From an uncultured Clostridia bacterium (GTDB taxonomy: Bacteria; Bacillota; Clostridia; Oscillospirales; Acutalibacteraceae), in assembly GCA_937880805.1 (NCBI GenBank), contig CALGRR010000121.1:1-47551 (forward strand): a stretch of 47,551 bases of DNA, written 5' to 3'. The notes below the pieces were generated by a model. That model made no database searches and was not told where the DNA came from. It worked only from the letters and a program-made list of their open reading frames with translations. Shown here one piece after another: positions 8,032 to 16,104 of this stretch. Both the position numbers and the translations under genes were made by a program. How positions within the stretch are numbered: position 1 is the first letter of the stretch; the number at the start of each line of letters is the position of its first letter.

Positions 8032-9912
8032 ATGGAATACATTTCAGAAAATTTTGATATTGCCGTTATCGGTGCAGGCCATGCGGGCATCGAAGCGGGT
8101 CTTGCCGCAGCAAGGCTCGGATGCAAAACCGCAGTTTTCACAATCAACCTTGATTGGGTTGGCAATATGCCCTGCAACCCCTCAATCGGCGGCACCTCCA
8201 AGGGTCATCTCGTTCGTGAGATTGATGCTCTCGGGGGTGAAATGGGTATTGCCGCAGATAAAAACACTCTGCAAAGCAGAATGCTCAATCTCGGCAAGGG
8301 TCCCGCCGTGCACAGCCTTCGTGCACAGATTGACCGCAGAGGCTACTGCGATTATATGAAATGCGTTCTTGAAAAAACAGATAACCTTTATCTGCGTCAG
8401 GCAGAAATAACCGATATTAAAAAAGACGGCTCGGACTGGATTATCAAAACCCGCCTTGATGCCATTCACAGAGTGAAGGCTGTTATTATTGCAACGGGCA
8501 CCTTCCTTGCAGGCAAAATTTTCATCGGCGATGTTTCTTATGACAGCGGACCCGACGGAATGTTCCCGTCAACGGCACTTGCAAAATCGCTTAAAGATCT
8601 GGGCGTTATGACCCGCCGCTTCAAAACGGGCACTCCGCCCAGAATCAACCGCAGAAGCGTTGATACCGAAAATCTTGAACCGCAGTACGGTGACGAAAGA
8701 ACCGTTGCTTTTTCCTTTACAAACAAAGAAGAAATCCGCAACACCGAACCCTGCTACATAACATACACTAATGCCGAAACAAAGCAGATTATTCTTGATA
8801 ATCTTCACCGTTCGCCCCTTTATTCGGGCAAAATTGACGGCGTTGGCCCAAGATACTGCCCCAGCATTGAAGATAAAATAGTTCGTTTTTCAGAAAAGGA
8901 ACGCCATCAGATATTTGTTGAACCCTGCGGTGCAAACACGGATGAAATGTATCTTCAGGGTGTTTCATCCTCGCTTCCCGAAGATGTTCAGCTTAAAATA
9001 GTCCGCAGCATTCCGGGCCTTGAAAAAGCCGAATTTTTACGCACCGCATATGCTATTGAATATGACTGCGTAGACCCGCTTTCATTAAAGCAAACCCTTG
9101 AATTCAAGGATTTTGAGGGTCTTTACGGTGCAGGTCAGTTCAACGGTTCAAGCGGATATGAAGAAGCCGCCGCACAGGGTCTTGTTGCGGGAATGAACGC
9201 CGCCCTTAAAATTCAGGGCAGAGAACCCGTTATTCTTGACCGCACAACCTCATATATCGGCACTCTTATTGATGACCTTGTAACAAAGGGCTGCTCCGAC
9301 CCATACAGAATGATGACCTCCCGTTCGGAATACAGACTTGTTCTCCGTCAGGATAATGCAGACCGCCGCTTGACCGAAATCGGTTATAAGGCAGGCCTTA
9401 TCTCGCAGGAAAGATACGATGCATTCCTTGAAAAGCTTCGCCTTATAGAGCAGGAGAGAGAAAGAATTGCCAATCTTTCAATCCCCAAAACTCCTGAAAT
9501 TGATGCAATGCTTGTTTCACGTGAAACATCTGCACTCGAAAAGGGGCTTAAAATGATTGAGCTTCTTCGCAGACCGCAGATTGATTATGAAGCACTTGCT
9601 CCGTTTGATAAAAACAGACCCGATTTGCCGTTTGAGATTTTTGAGCAGGTTGAAATCGATATTAAATATGAAGGATATATAAAAAGGCAGGAGCAGCAGA
9701 TAAATGAGCTTCGCCGCCTTGAAGTAAAGCGTCTGCCCGAAGGCATTGATTATAATGATATAACGGGTCTCCGTCTTGAAGCTGCCGAAAAGCTTAATAA
9801 AATAAGACCCGAAACCGTTGGTCAGGCTTCAAGAATATCGGGCGTTTCACCCGCAGATATTTCTGTTTTACTTATTTATCTTGAGAGGAACACCGCCAAT
9901 GCTAATCAATAA
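8032..9912 (+). CDS. mnmG: tRNA uridine-5-carboxymethylaminomethyl modification enzyme MnmG
   Basis: An FAD-dependent partner of MnmE. The 626-residue protein has the dinucleotide-binding GAGHAGIEAG near the N-terminus (~13-22), the CNPSIGG segment, the conserved PRYCPSIEDKIVRF stretch and the C-terminal GIDYNDITGL helical domain that docks with MnmE. The ATG at 8032 is preferred (AAGGA 8 bases upstream) over TTG at 8026. A perfect parS site lies inside the coding region (9513-9528). The 3' end overlaps rsmG by 14 bp, implying translational coupling. Confidence 0.97.
   Translation: MEYISENFDIAVIGAGHAGIEAGLAAARLGCKTAVFTINLDWVGNMPCNPSIGGTSKGHLVREIDALGGEMGIAADKNTLQSRMLNLGKGPAVHSLRAQIDRRGYCDYMKCVLEKTDNLYLRQAEITDIKKDGSDWIIKTRLDAIHRVKAVIIATGTFLAGKIFIGDVSYDSGPDGMFPSTALAKSLKDLGVMTRRFKTGTPPRINRRSVDTENLEPQYGDERTVAFSFTNKEEIRNTEPCYITYTNAETKQIILDNLHRSPLYSGKIDGVGPRYCPSIEDKIVRFSEKERHQIFVEPCGANTDEMYLQGVSSSLPEDVQLKIVRSIPGLEKAEFLRTAYAIEYDCVDPLSLKQTLEFKDFEGLYGAGQFNGSSGYEEAAAQGLVAGMNAALKIQGREPVILDRTTSYIGTLIDDLVTKGCSDPYRMMTSRSEYRLVLRQDNADRRLTEIGYKAGLISQERYDAFLEKLRLIEQERERIANLSIPKTPEIDAMLVSRETSALEKGLKMIELLRRPQIDYEALAPFDKNRPDLPFEIFEQVEIDIKYEGYIKRQEQQINELRRLEVKRLPEGIDYNDITGLRLEAAEKLNKIRPETVGQASRISGVSPADISVLLIYLERNTANANQ
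9513..9528. promoter_or_regulatory. parS: parS centromere site (perfect 16-bp palindrome)
   Basis: TGTTTCACGTGAAACA matches the B. subtilis Spo0J/ParB consensus parS exactly and is fully palindromic. It lies in the coding sequence of mnmG, encoding part of VSRETS. It is the nucleation site where ParB-CTP clamps load. The parA and parB genes are 2-3 kb downstream. Confidence 0.92.
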
Positions 9913-10612
9913 GGATTTACTTAAAAATAATGCTGCTTCACTCGGAATTGAGCTCGGTGAAGAAGAAATCAGCCGATTCGATATGCTTGCCGAAAGATTG
10001 ATTGAGCAAAACAAAACAATGAATCTCACCGCAATAACCGAGCCCGACGAGGTTGTTATAAAGCATTTCGTTGACAGCATATCTCTTCTTTCCGCAGTTA
10101 CACCCGAAGAAGGAGCAAAGGTTCTTGATTTGGGCACGGGTGCAGGCTTTCCGGGAATACCGCTTTTAATCTGCCGACCCGATATAAAGCTTACTATGGT
10201 TGACAGCACGGCTAAAAAGCTCAGATATGTTGCATCAACTGTTGAAGCACTCGGCTTGAATGCCGAAACCCTTCATTCAAGGGCAGAAGAGGCAGGCAAG
10301 CAGCCCGAATACCGTGAGCAATATGATATAGTCTGCTCCAGGGCAGTTGCCGCATTGAATTTGCTTTGCGAATACTGTTTGCCGTTTGTTAAGGTTGGCG
10401 GAGTTTTTGCGGCTATGAAAAGTGCAAAGGCTGATGAAGAAATCGCCCTTGCAAAGAATGCTTTGAAAATTCTCGGCGGTAAAATTATTGATAAAAAAAC
10501 ATTTACTCTTTCTGACGGCGGCGAAAGAACAATAATTATTATCAAAAAAGTTTCGCAAATTCCGCCAAAATATCCCAGACCCTCCGCACAGATTGCCAAA
10601 AAACCGCTTTAA
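9899..10612 (+). CDS. rsmG: 16S rRNA (guanine-527-N7) methyltransferase RsmG
   Basis: Methylates G527 of 16S rRNA using S-adenosylmethionine. The 237-residue product starts at an ATG behind GAGAGGAA within the end of mnmG. The SAM-binding motif VLDLGTGAGFPGIPL (~77-91) and the preceding helical KHFVDSISLL are typical. The position after mnmG and before noc is the standard Firmicutes order. Confidence 0.96.
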   Translation: MLINKDLLKNNAASLGIELGEEEISRFDMLAERLIEQNKTMNLTAITEPDEVVIKHFVDSISLLSAVTPEEGAKVLDLGTGAGFPGIPLLICRPDIKLTMVDSTAKKLRYVASTVEALGLNAETLHSRAEEAGKQPEYREQYDIVCSRAVAALNLLCEYCLPFVKVGGVFAAMKSAKADEEIALAKNALKILGGKIIDKKTFTLSDGGERTIIIIKKVSQIPPKYPRPSAQIAKKPL

Positions 10613-10660
10613 ATTTAAAAATTAAGGTCGAAAGTCGGATTTTTCCGTCATACGAAAAGG

Positions 10661-10690
10661 TTGGACAAACCCCTCCGTTGGTGCTATCAT
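10661..10690 (+). promoter_or_regulatory. sigma-A-type promoter for noc
   Basis: A -35 TTGGAC (10661-10666) and a -10 TATCAT (10685-10690) are separated by 18 bp, just upstream of the ParB-family gene. This would let noc be transcribed independently of rsmG. Confidence 0.6.
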
Positions 10691-10725
10691 TTAGTCAATG
10701 AATGAACCGACGGGGGGATTTTGAT

Positions 10726-11556
10726 TTGAAAAACGGAAAATATAAAATCGGCGGGCAGATTATTCTTGTTCCGCAGGAGGAAATTTATCCGAATCCCAAC
10801 CAGCCCCGCAAAAGGTTTGATTTTGATGAACTTGAGGGTCTGGCACAAAGCATAAGGCAAAACGGCATTATTCAGCCCATTGCGGTTCGCATAAATGCCA
10901 AAGGTAACTACGAGCTCATATCGGGTGAACGCCGCCTGAGAGCATCAAGGCTTGTGGGCATAACCAAGGTGCCCTGCATTATAATGGAAGCAAATGATGA
11001 AAAATCAGCCCTCTTTGCTCTTATTGAAAATGTTCAGCGTTGTGACCTCGGATTTTTTGAGGAAGCGGTTGCCATTGAAAAGCTGCTGACCGATTACGGA
11101 ATGAGCCGCGATGAAATATGCAAAAAGCTCGGCAAAGCTCCGCCCACCATTTCAAATAAGCTTCGTCTTTTGCGTCTGCCCGAAGAAATCAGGCTCAAAA
11201 TAACGCAGGAAAACCTGACTGAAAGGCACGCAAGAGCACTTCTGAAGCTCACAAGCGAAAGCCAGATGCAGCGTGCACTTTCAATAATCGCTGAAAAAAG
11301 GCTCAGCGTTGCGGAATCCGAAAAGCTTATTTCGCAGCTCATTGCCAACGATACAAAGCCAAGGCAGCCAACGGTCAAGCTTTTCAAGGATGTAAGAATT
11401 TTTGTAAACACCCTTAATCACGCCGTTGACACTATGCGAAGAGCAGGCATTGAGGCAGACTCCGCAAAGAGCGAAACCGATGAATATATTGAATACATAG
11501 TCCGCATACCGAAAAGCAAGGGCTGCTATATACGGGCTAAAAAAACTTCGGCTTAA
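10726..11556 (+). CDS. noc: Noc-like ParB-family nucleoid occlusion protein
   Basis: A ParB/Spo0J-family CTPase. The TTG start at 10726 is preferred because a G-rich GGGGGGA site lies 7-8 bases upstream; the in-frame ATG at 10702 has none. The 276-residue protein carries the CTP-binding GERRLRAS (67-74), the ENVQRCDLGFFEEAVA segment and a helix-turn-helix (MSRDEICKKLGKAPPTISNK). It lacks the basic GLGRGL N-terminus that stimulates ParA, unlike the second ParB here. Its place between rsmG and parA is that of noc in Bacillus. No 14-bp NBS palindrome was seen in the window, so Noc rather than a second Spo0J is inferred from position and N-terminus. Confidence 0.82.
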   Translation: MKNGKYKIGGQIILVPQEEIYPNPNQPRKRFDFDELEGLAQSIRQNGIIQPIAVRINAKGNYELISGERRLRASRLVGITKVPCIIMEANDEKSALFALIENVQRCDLGFFEEAVAIEKLLTDYGMSRDEICKKLGKAPPTISNKLRLLRLPEEIRLKITQENLTERHARALLKLTSESQMQRALSIIAEKRLSVAESEKLISQLIANDTKPRQPTVKLFKDVRIFVNTLNHAVDTMRRAGIEADSAKSETDEYIEYIVRIPKSKGCYIRAKKTSA

Positions 11557-11612
11557 ATTACCTATTCCTTATTTACCATATCTTTCTCTTTCACACCCAC
11601 ATCCAGCGGGGA

Positions 11613-11634
11613 GGGCAGGTCGCTTGACCTGCCC
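11613..11634 (+). terminator. hairpin terminator after noc
   Basis: GGGCAGGT and ACCTGCCC form an 8-bp GC-rich stem with a CGCTTG loop, followed by TTCTTG, a weak U-tract. It separates noc from the parA promoter and ends six bases before a parS site. Confidence 0.6.
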
Positions 11635-11640
11635 TTCTTG

Positions 11641-11656
11641 CGTTTCACGTGAAACA
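11641..11656. promoter_or_regulatory. parS: parS-like site, 15 of 16 match
   Basis: CGTTTCACGTGAAACA differs from the perfect parS only in the first base. The central 14 bases are palindromic and identical to the site in mnmG. It lies in the noc-parA intergenic region, upstream of the parA promoter, so ParB bound here could also influence parAB transcription. Confidence 0.85.
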
Positions 11657-11685
11657 TTTAATCAATTCGGAATTCGTAATTAATG

Positions 11686-11704
11686 ACGGGCTTTGCCCGT
11701 TCCC
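11686..11704. repeat. small palindromic element (ACGGGC/GCCCGT hairpin)
   Basis: ACGGGCTTTGCCCGT is a 6-bp stem with a 3-nt loop, in the inverse orientation of the copy at 3214, between the parS-like site and the parA promoter. Confidence 0.5.
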
Positions 11705-11747
11705 ATTATATAAATTTTAATTTATTCTTCCATTTTAAAGCTATATA

Positions 11748-11756
11748 TGATATAAT
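11748..11756 (+). promoter_or_regulatory. extended -10 promoter for parA
   Basis: TGATATAAT is an extended -10 element (TGnTATAAT) 32 bases before the TTG start of parA. No good -35 is visible at 17 bp, which fits an extended -10 promoter. Confidence 0.5.
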
Positions 11757-11787
11757 TAATCCAATATGTTAATCGGGAGAGATTATT

Positions 11788-12561
11788 TTGTGCAAAACTA
11801 TTGCTATTGTTAACCAGAAAGGCGGAGTGGGCAAAACAACAACTGCCGTTAACCTCACCGCTTCTCTCGGAAGCAAAGGATATAAAATTCTGCTCGTTGA
11901 TATTGACCCGCAGGGTAACTCAACAAGCGGTCTCGGAATCAATAAAAGAGGTCTTGAAAAATCATCCTACAGCGTTCTTATCGGCAGCAGCAGTGCTTCG
12001 GATGCCATTGTTAAAACCGAATTTGAGAATGTTTGGGTTATGCCTTCAAGTATGGACCTTGCGGGTGCGGAGCTTGAGCTTGTTGACCTGGAAAAAAGAG
12101 AATCAAAGCTTAAAAATGCACTTGCCCTTGTTTCAGATAAATTTGATTTTATTTTTCTTGACTGCCCGCCCTCACTCGGTCTTATAACCCTTAACGGTCT
12201 TGTTGCGGCGGATACTCTGATGGTTCCCATTCAGTGCGAATTCTATGCACTTGAAGGTCTTTCGCAGCTTATTGCCACAGTCAGAACAGTTAAACGCCTT
12301 TATAATCCCTATATTGAAATCGAAGGCGTGCTTTTAACAATGTATGACGGCAGACTCAACCTCACCCAGCAGGTTGTTGATGAGGTTAAAAAATGCTTTC
12401 CTAAAAAGGTTTATTCAACATATATTCCAAGAAACGTGCGTCTTTCCGAGGCTCCGAGCTACGGTCAGCCCGTTATGTATTATGATAAATCCTCAAAGGG
12501 CAGCAATGCCTATAATGAGCTTGCAGATGAATTTTTAAAGCTTAACGGAAAGGAGAAATAA
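11788..12561 (+). CDS. parA: chromosome-partitioning ATPase ParA (Soj)
   Basis: A 257-residue ParA ATPase that binds DNA as an ATP dimer and works with ParB-parS in origin segregation. The TTG start has GGGAGA 7 bases upstream. It has the deviant Walker A KGGVGKTT (11-18), the switch region DIDPQGNSTSGLG and Walker B FIFLDCPPSLG, with the short N-terminus typical of chromosomal Soj proteins. One base separates its stop from the parB ATG. Confidence 0.96.
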   Translation: MCKTIAIVNQKGGVGKTTTAVNLTASLGSKGYKILLVDIDPQGNSTSGLGINKRGLEKSSYSVLIGSSSASDAIVKTEFENVWVMPSSMDLAGAELELVDLEKRESKLKNALALVSDKFDFIFLDCPPSLGLITLNGLVAADTLMVPIQCEFYALEGLSQLIATVRTVKRLYNPYIEIEGVLLTMYDGRLNLTQQVVDEVKKCFPKKVYSTYIPRNVRLSEAPSYGQPVMYYDKSSKGSNAYNELADEFLKLNGKEK

Positions 12562-12562
12562 A

Positions 12563-13432
12563 ATGGCACCGAAAAAAAGCGGTCTCGGCAGAGGCCTCGG
12601 CTCTTTGCTTGCCGATAATTCCATAGAAGAAAATAGCTCTGTTCAGCCGGTCAAACTCAATCTTCTTGATATTGAACCGAATAAGGAGCAGGCAAGAAAA
12701 TATTTTGACGAAGCGGCTCTTTCAGAGCTTGCCGATTCAATCGCACAGCACGGCGTTTTGCAGCCCTTGCTTGTCCGCCCCATTCTCGGCGGAGGTTATC
12801 AGCTTATCGCAGGCGAAAGAAGATGGCGTGCAAGCCGCATTGCGGGGCTCACTCAGGTTCCCGTTATTATCAAGGATTTAACTGATGATGAAGCGGCTGT
12901 TATTTCTTTAATAGAAAATTTACAGCGTGAAGATTTAAATCCCGTTGAGGAAGCACTCGGGTTTTCTTCACTTATAAAGGATTTCAATTTAACTCAGGAG
13001 GATGCCGCAAAGCGAGTCGGTAAATCCCGCCCCGCAGTTGCAAACGCACTCCGCCTTCTGAAGCTTCCCGCAAGCGTTCTTGAATTGGTTCGTGAAAACA
13101 AGCTTTCTGCAGGTCACGCCCGTGCCCTTGCGGCAATAGACGATGAAAAGCTTATTATTTCTGCAGCGGAATTAATTATTGCAAAGGGTCTTTCGGTAAG
13201 AGAAACCGAAAAGCTTGTTAAAACCCTGACCGCAGAGAAAAAAGAAGCAAAGCCCCGCAGAAGCTCAAGAAATCCGTTTTTTGATGAGGTTGAGCTTTCG
13301 CTGAATAACAGCCTGGGCAGAAAAGCAAAGGTTATAACCAAAAACGGCAAAGAAAACGGAACTCTTGAAATTGATTTTTATGATAAAGAGGACTTGGCAA
13401 GAATTGCAAAAATTCTTTCCGCACTTGAATGA
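12563..13432 (+). CDS. parB: chromosome-partitioning protein ParB (Spo0J)
   Basis: A 289-residue CTP-dependent DNA clamp that loads at parS. The N-terminal basic motif (KKSGLGRGLGSLL) is the segment that stimulates ParA ATPase. The CTP-binding GERRWRAS is at 84-91, followed by IENLQREDLNPVEEALG and the HTH. The C-terminal ~45 residues would be the dimerisation domain. It is encoded directly after parA behind AAAGGAG, and both parS-type sites lie within 3 kb upstream. Confidence 0.96.
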   Translation: MAPKKSGLGRGLGSLLADNSIEENSSVQPVKLNLLDIEPNKEQARKYFDEAALSELADSIAQHGVLQPLLVRPILGGGYQLIAGERRWRASRIAGLTQVPVIIKDLTDDEAAVISLIENLQREDLNPVEEALGFSSLIKDFNLTQEDAAKRVGKSRPAVANALRLLKLPASVLELVRENKLSAGHARALAAIDDEKLIISAAELIIAKGLSVRETEKLVKTLTAEKKEAKPRRSSRNPFFDEVELSLNNSLGRKAKVITKNGKENGTLEIDFYDKEDLARIAKILSALE

Positions 13433-13442
13433 GGTGTAATTT

Positions 13443-14393
13443 ATGAAAAACTTTAATCACGCATTATTTGTTATGGATAAGCTTAACTATCCCGAAGATG
13501 CAAAACAGGTAATAATCAGAACAAACGAAAAAATCATTGCAAACGAAAAGGCAAACAAGCTCTATGATGCCTGCTACAGAGCATATTGGGGCAGAAAGCA
13601 GAATTTCAACCATTTTGCAGATAAAATAAAGGCAATCGCAGAAGAAATCGGCGAAAGTGAATACACGGTTAATCTTGTTCTTTTAATTAACTGCACAAAG
13701 CCTCTGCTTGCCGAATATAAAAAGCAGGGCATCAGCGAGGAAATCTATTGGAGATCAATAACCGACCTTAAGGTCAAGATGCTCGAATGCAAAGAAAATT
13801 TTGATATTTACGGCACTTTCGTTGAGGGCTGGTTCAGAAGCTTCTATACACTCGAAAGATTCGGTATCGGCAGATTCCAGTTTGACCTTTCCGATTTCGG
13901 CGAGGAATTTTATGATGATAACGGCGTTTTCATAAAGGACAGCGACTTTGTGCTCGGACTCCACATTCCCTCACATCTCGGACCTCTCACATATGAAACA
14001 AGAATGGATACATACAAGAAAGCATTCGAGTTCTTCAAGGACAGATTTGACGGAAAGCACATTATTATCTGCTGCAATTCCTGGCTTCTCTATCCCGATA
14101 ATCTCAACATTCTGCCCGAAAACTCAAATGCTGCAGATTTCATTCTCGATTTTGAGCCCCTCGATATAAAACGCACCTATGATTTCGGCGATTGCTGGAG
14201 AATATACGGTCAGGGCAAGAGCTGCCTTAAACCCGCAGAGCTTCAGAGAGATACAACAATGCAGAAAGCTTTTGCAGAATGGTTTGACCAGGGCAAAAAA
14301 GCCGGCAGTGCCTACTGTATTCTTATATTTGACGGCGAAAAAATCGTTACACGCCTTGACAGAGAAGCATACAGACAAAAATACGGTTATTAA
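13443..14393 (+). CDS. acyltransferase-domain (GNAT-like) protein
   Basis: A 316-residue protein that appears to belong to the two-domain family with an N-acyltransferase N-terminal helical domain and a GNAT-like C-terminal domain (formerly DUF5596). The supporting segment is GLHIPSHLGPLTYETRMDTYKKAFEFF (residues ~176-202 in part), followed by HIIICCNSWLLYP, as recalled for this family. No signal peptide or membrane helix is present. It begins 10 bp after parB behind GAGGTG and is probably the last gene of that operon. The substrate is unknown. The family call is from memory and moderate; the reading frame is certain. Confidence 0.7.
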   Translation: MKNFNHALFVMDKLNYPEDAKQVIIRTNEKIIANEKANKLYDACYRAYWGRKQNFNHFADKIKAIAEEIGESEYTVNLVLLINCTKPLLAEYKKQGISEEIYWRSITDLKVKMLECKENFDIYGTFVEGWFRSFYTLERFGIGRFQFDLSDFGEEFYDDNGVFIKDSDFVLGLHIPSHLGPLTYETRMDTYKKAFEFFKDRFDGKHIIICCNSWLLYPDNLNILPENSNAADFILDFEPLDIKRTYDFGDCWRIYGQGKSCLKPAELQRDTTMQKAFAEWFDQGKKAGSAYCILIFDGEKIVTRLDREAYRQKYGY

Positions 14394-14675
14394 TTTTTAA
14401 AATAAAATCTGCATAAAGAACTCCCTCAGTCTCGCTGAACGCTCGACAGCTCCCTCACGAGGGAGCCTCTTGTCAGCCTCCCCTTCAGGGGAGGTGCTGA
14501 GCAAAGCGAAGCGGAGGGGGTTGTCATTTTTTCAAAACATCGACGATGGTAATCTACATTACAGCGGACGACCAATGGTCGCCCCTACCCATAATGTAAA
14601 ACATTTCATATTTATATTTCATTATTTGATAATTTCATACGAAGTATTTCATTTTTAATTCAATAATTACGCATT
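14394..14675. repeat. mosaic of palindromic repeats between convergent genes
   Basis: The 313-bp gap holds no gene. Palindromes CTCCCTCACGAGGGAG and CCTCCCCTTCAGGGGAGG lie in a C-rich block (14420-14520). This resembles the CTCCCTCAGTC...GAGGGAG intergenic repeats common in gut Clostridia. A separate REP-type unit lies at 14564-14588 and the remainder is AT-rich. A 62-codon open frame across this block is repeat-derived and not accepted as a gene. Confidence 0.65.
14564..14588. repeat. REP-type palindrome (solo copy)
   Basis: GCGGACG, then the palindromic core ACCAATGGT, then CGCCCCTAC. The flanks match exactly the two copies inside the RAYT transposase gene (37858-37882 and 38023-38047), while the core differs by paired substitutions (ACC/GGT against CCC/GGG). 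This compensatory pattern points to selection for the hairpin. Confidence 0.7.
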
Positions 14676-14702
14676 AAAAAAGCACCCAATCGGGTGCTTT
14701 TA
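14676..14702. terminator. bidirectional intrinsic terminator
   Basis: AAAAGCACCC and GGGTGCTTTT form a 10-bp stem with a 4-nt loop between the convergent acyltransferase-like gene and remB. The A-run and T-run on either side make it usable in both directions. Confidence 0.85.
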
Positions 14703-14706
14703 ATTT

Positions 14707-14979
14707 TTATATATTTGTCAGGCTGTCAACATAGCCCGTTCTTTTAAGCAATGTTGATGATGAAATCTGCGAAATATAAACCTTTTCATTGCCGTCTTTA
14801 TCAATACAAACAATAAAGGATTTGGGCAAATCATAACAAACATTTTCAACCTTGCCCGCCTTTTCAGCCATAGCAAGATAATTTCGGGTATTTTTTGAAA
14901 CGGTTGTTGTGTCCAGATCAAAAATTCCTATTATTTCATCAAAGGTAATAACCTTATCCATTCCGAGATGAAGATACAT
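14707..14979 (-). CDS. remB: RemA/RemB-type DUF370 regulatory protein
   Basis: A 90-residue DUF370 protein beginning MYLHLGMDKVI. B. subtilis RemB (YaaB) is encoded downstream of recF, exactly as here, and its paralogue RemA is a DNA-binding regulator of matrix genes. The frame starts 4 bases after the recF stop, and its GGAG site is in the last recF codons, so translation is coupled. DNA binding by this protein is inference from the family. Confidence 0.85.
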   Translation of the reverse strand: MYLHLGMDKVITFDEIIGIFDLDTTTVSKNTRNYLAMAEKAGKVENVCYDLPKSFIVCIDKDGNEKVYISQISSSTLLKRTGYVDSLTNI

Positions 14980-14983
14980 TTTT

Positions 14984-16078
14984 TTACTCCATTTCAGTTA
15001 TTTTTCCATCTTTGACCTCAAAAGCCTTGCCTTTTTTTGAGCGAAGCAGAGTTGAAGGGTCGCAGCAGGTGATAAAAACCTGCCAATTATCAAGATAATT
15101 CAAAATAAATGTCTGTCTGCCTTCGTCAAGCTCGCTCATAACATCATCAAGCAGCACAACGGGGCATTCGCTTGTTATTTTTTCAATTATTGATGCTTCG
15201 CCGAGCTTCATTGCAAGGGCACAGCTTCTCTGCTGACCCTGCGAGCCGTAAATTCTTACATCTCTGTCGTTAAGAATGAGCACTAAATCATCGGTATGCG
15301 GGCCCGCGTTTGTATAAAGCCTTTTTATATCGGCATCCCTTGTTTTTTCAAGGTTTTCGGAAAGCTTTTTCTTTATTTCTTCTTCGCTGATATTTTCTTT
15401 TGAAAAATCATAATAGAAAGAAAATTTTTCTCTGCCCGAGCTGATACCCTCATAAATTTCGCCCGAAATTTCCGAAAGCATCTCAACATAATCAAGTCTG
15501 TATTTTATAATTTTTGCTCCGAGATTAACAAGCTCCGCATCCCACGGAGCCATATAATCAAATTCAAAGCTTTTTTCACCGAGCTTTTTAAGCAGAGCAT
15601 TTCTCTGGTCAAGCACACGCAGATACCTGCTCATTAAAACGGCATAATTGGGCTTCACAAGGCTCAGGGCAACATCAAGCATCTTTCTTCTTTCACCCGG
15701 TCCGTCCTGCACTATTCCGAGCGTATTAGGCGAGAAAACAACGGCATAAAACTTACCCATCATAACTCTCGGCGAGCTTTCATTAACTCCGTTAAGAATA
15801 ATTTCTTTTTTCTTGTTTATTTTCATTATCACATTCTGCTCACGCATATGTGAATAAAAATCAGAGTTAATTTCCGCCTCGTGCTCACCCTGCTTTATCA
15901 GCTGAATATTTTTTCTTGCACGGAAGCTGTAAAAACCCGTCAGAAGCCAGATGCTTTCAATAATATTTGTTTTGCCCTGACCGTTTTCGCCGTAAATAAC
16001 ATTCATTTCAGGGTGCGGGTCAAAGCTTATTTCATCTATATTTCTGAAGTTTTTTGCGGAATGGGAATTGATTATCAA
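14984..16078 (-). CDS. recF: DNA replication and repair protein RecF
   Basis: An ABC-type ATPase that helps load RecA at ssDNA gaps. The 364-residue protein has Walker A GENGQGKT (30-37), the signature region SQGQQRSCALAMKLGE (~300) and Walker B VVLLDDVMSELD. The TTG start has AAAGGAA about 10 bases upstream; nearby ATG and GTG codons are out of frame. It is fourth in the order recR, dnaN, S4 gene, recF, remB on the minus strand. Confidence 0.96.
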   Translation of the reverse strand: MIINSHSAKNFRNIDEISFDPHPEMNVIYGENGQGKTNIIESIWLLTGFYSFRARKNIQLIKQGEHEAEINSDFYSHMREQNVIMKINKKKEIILNGVNESSPRVMMGKFYAVVFSPNTLGIVQDGPGERRKMLDVALSLVKPNYAVLMSRYLRVLDQRNALLKKLGEKSFEFDYMAPWDAELVNLGAKIIKYRLDYVEMLSEISGEIYEGISSGREKFSFYYDFSKENISEEEIKKKLSENLEKTRDADIKRLYTNAGPHTDDLVLILNDRDVRIYGSQGQQRSCALAMKLGEASIIEKITSECPVVLLDDVMSELDEGRQTFILNYLDNWQVFITCCDPSTLLRSKKGKAFEVKDGKITEME

Positions 16079-16104
16079 CTTTTCACCATTCCTTTCAAAA
16101 AAAT

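Noticed and set aside
10726..11556. second Spo0J rather than Noc
   Set aside because: Position between rsmG and parA and lack of the ParA-stimulating N-terminus favour Noc; no NBS palindrome was found, so some doubt remains.
14470..14658. 62-codon open frame on the plus strand
   Set aside because: Encoded by the repeat mosaic including the REP unit; no ribosome binding site and no protein-like composition.
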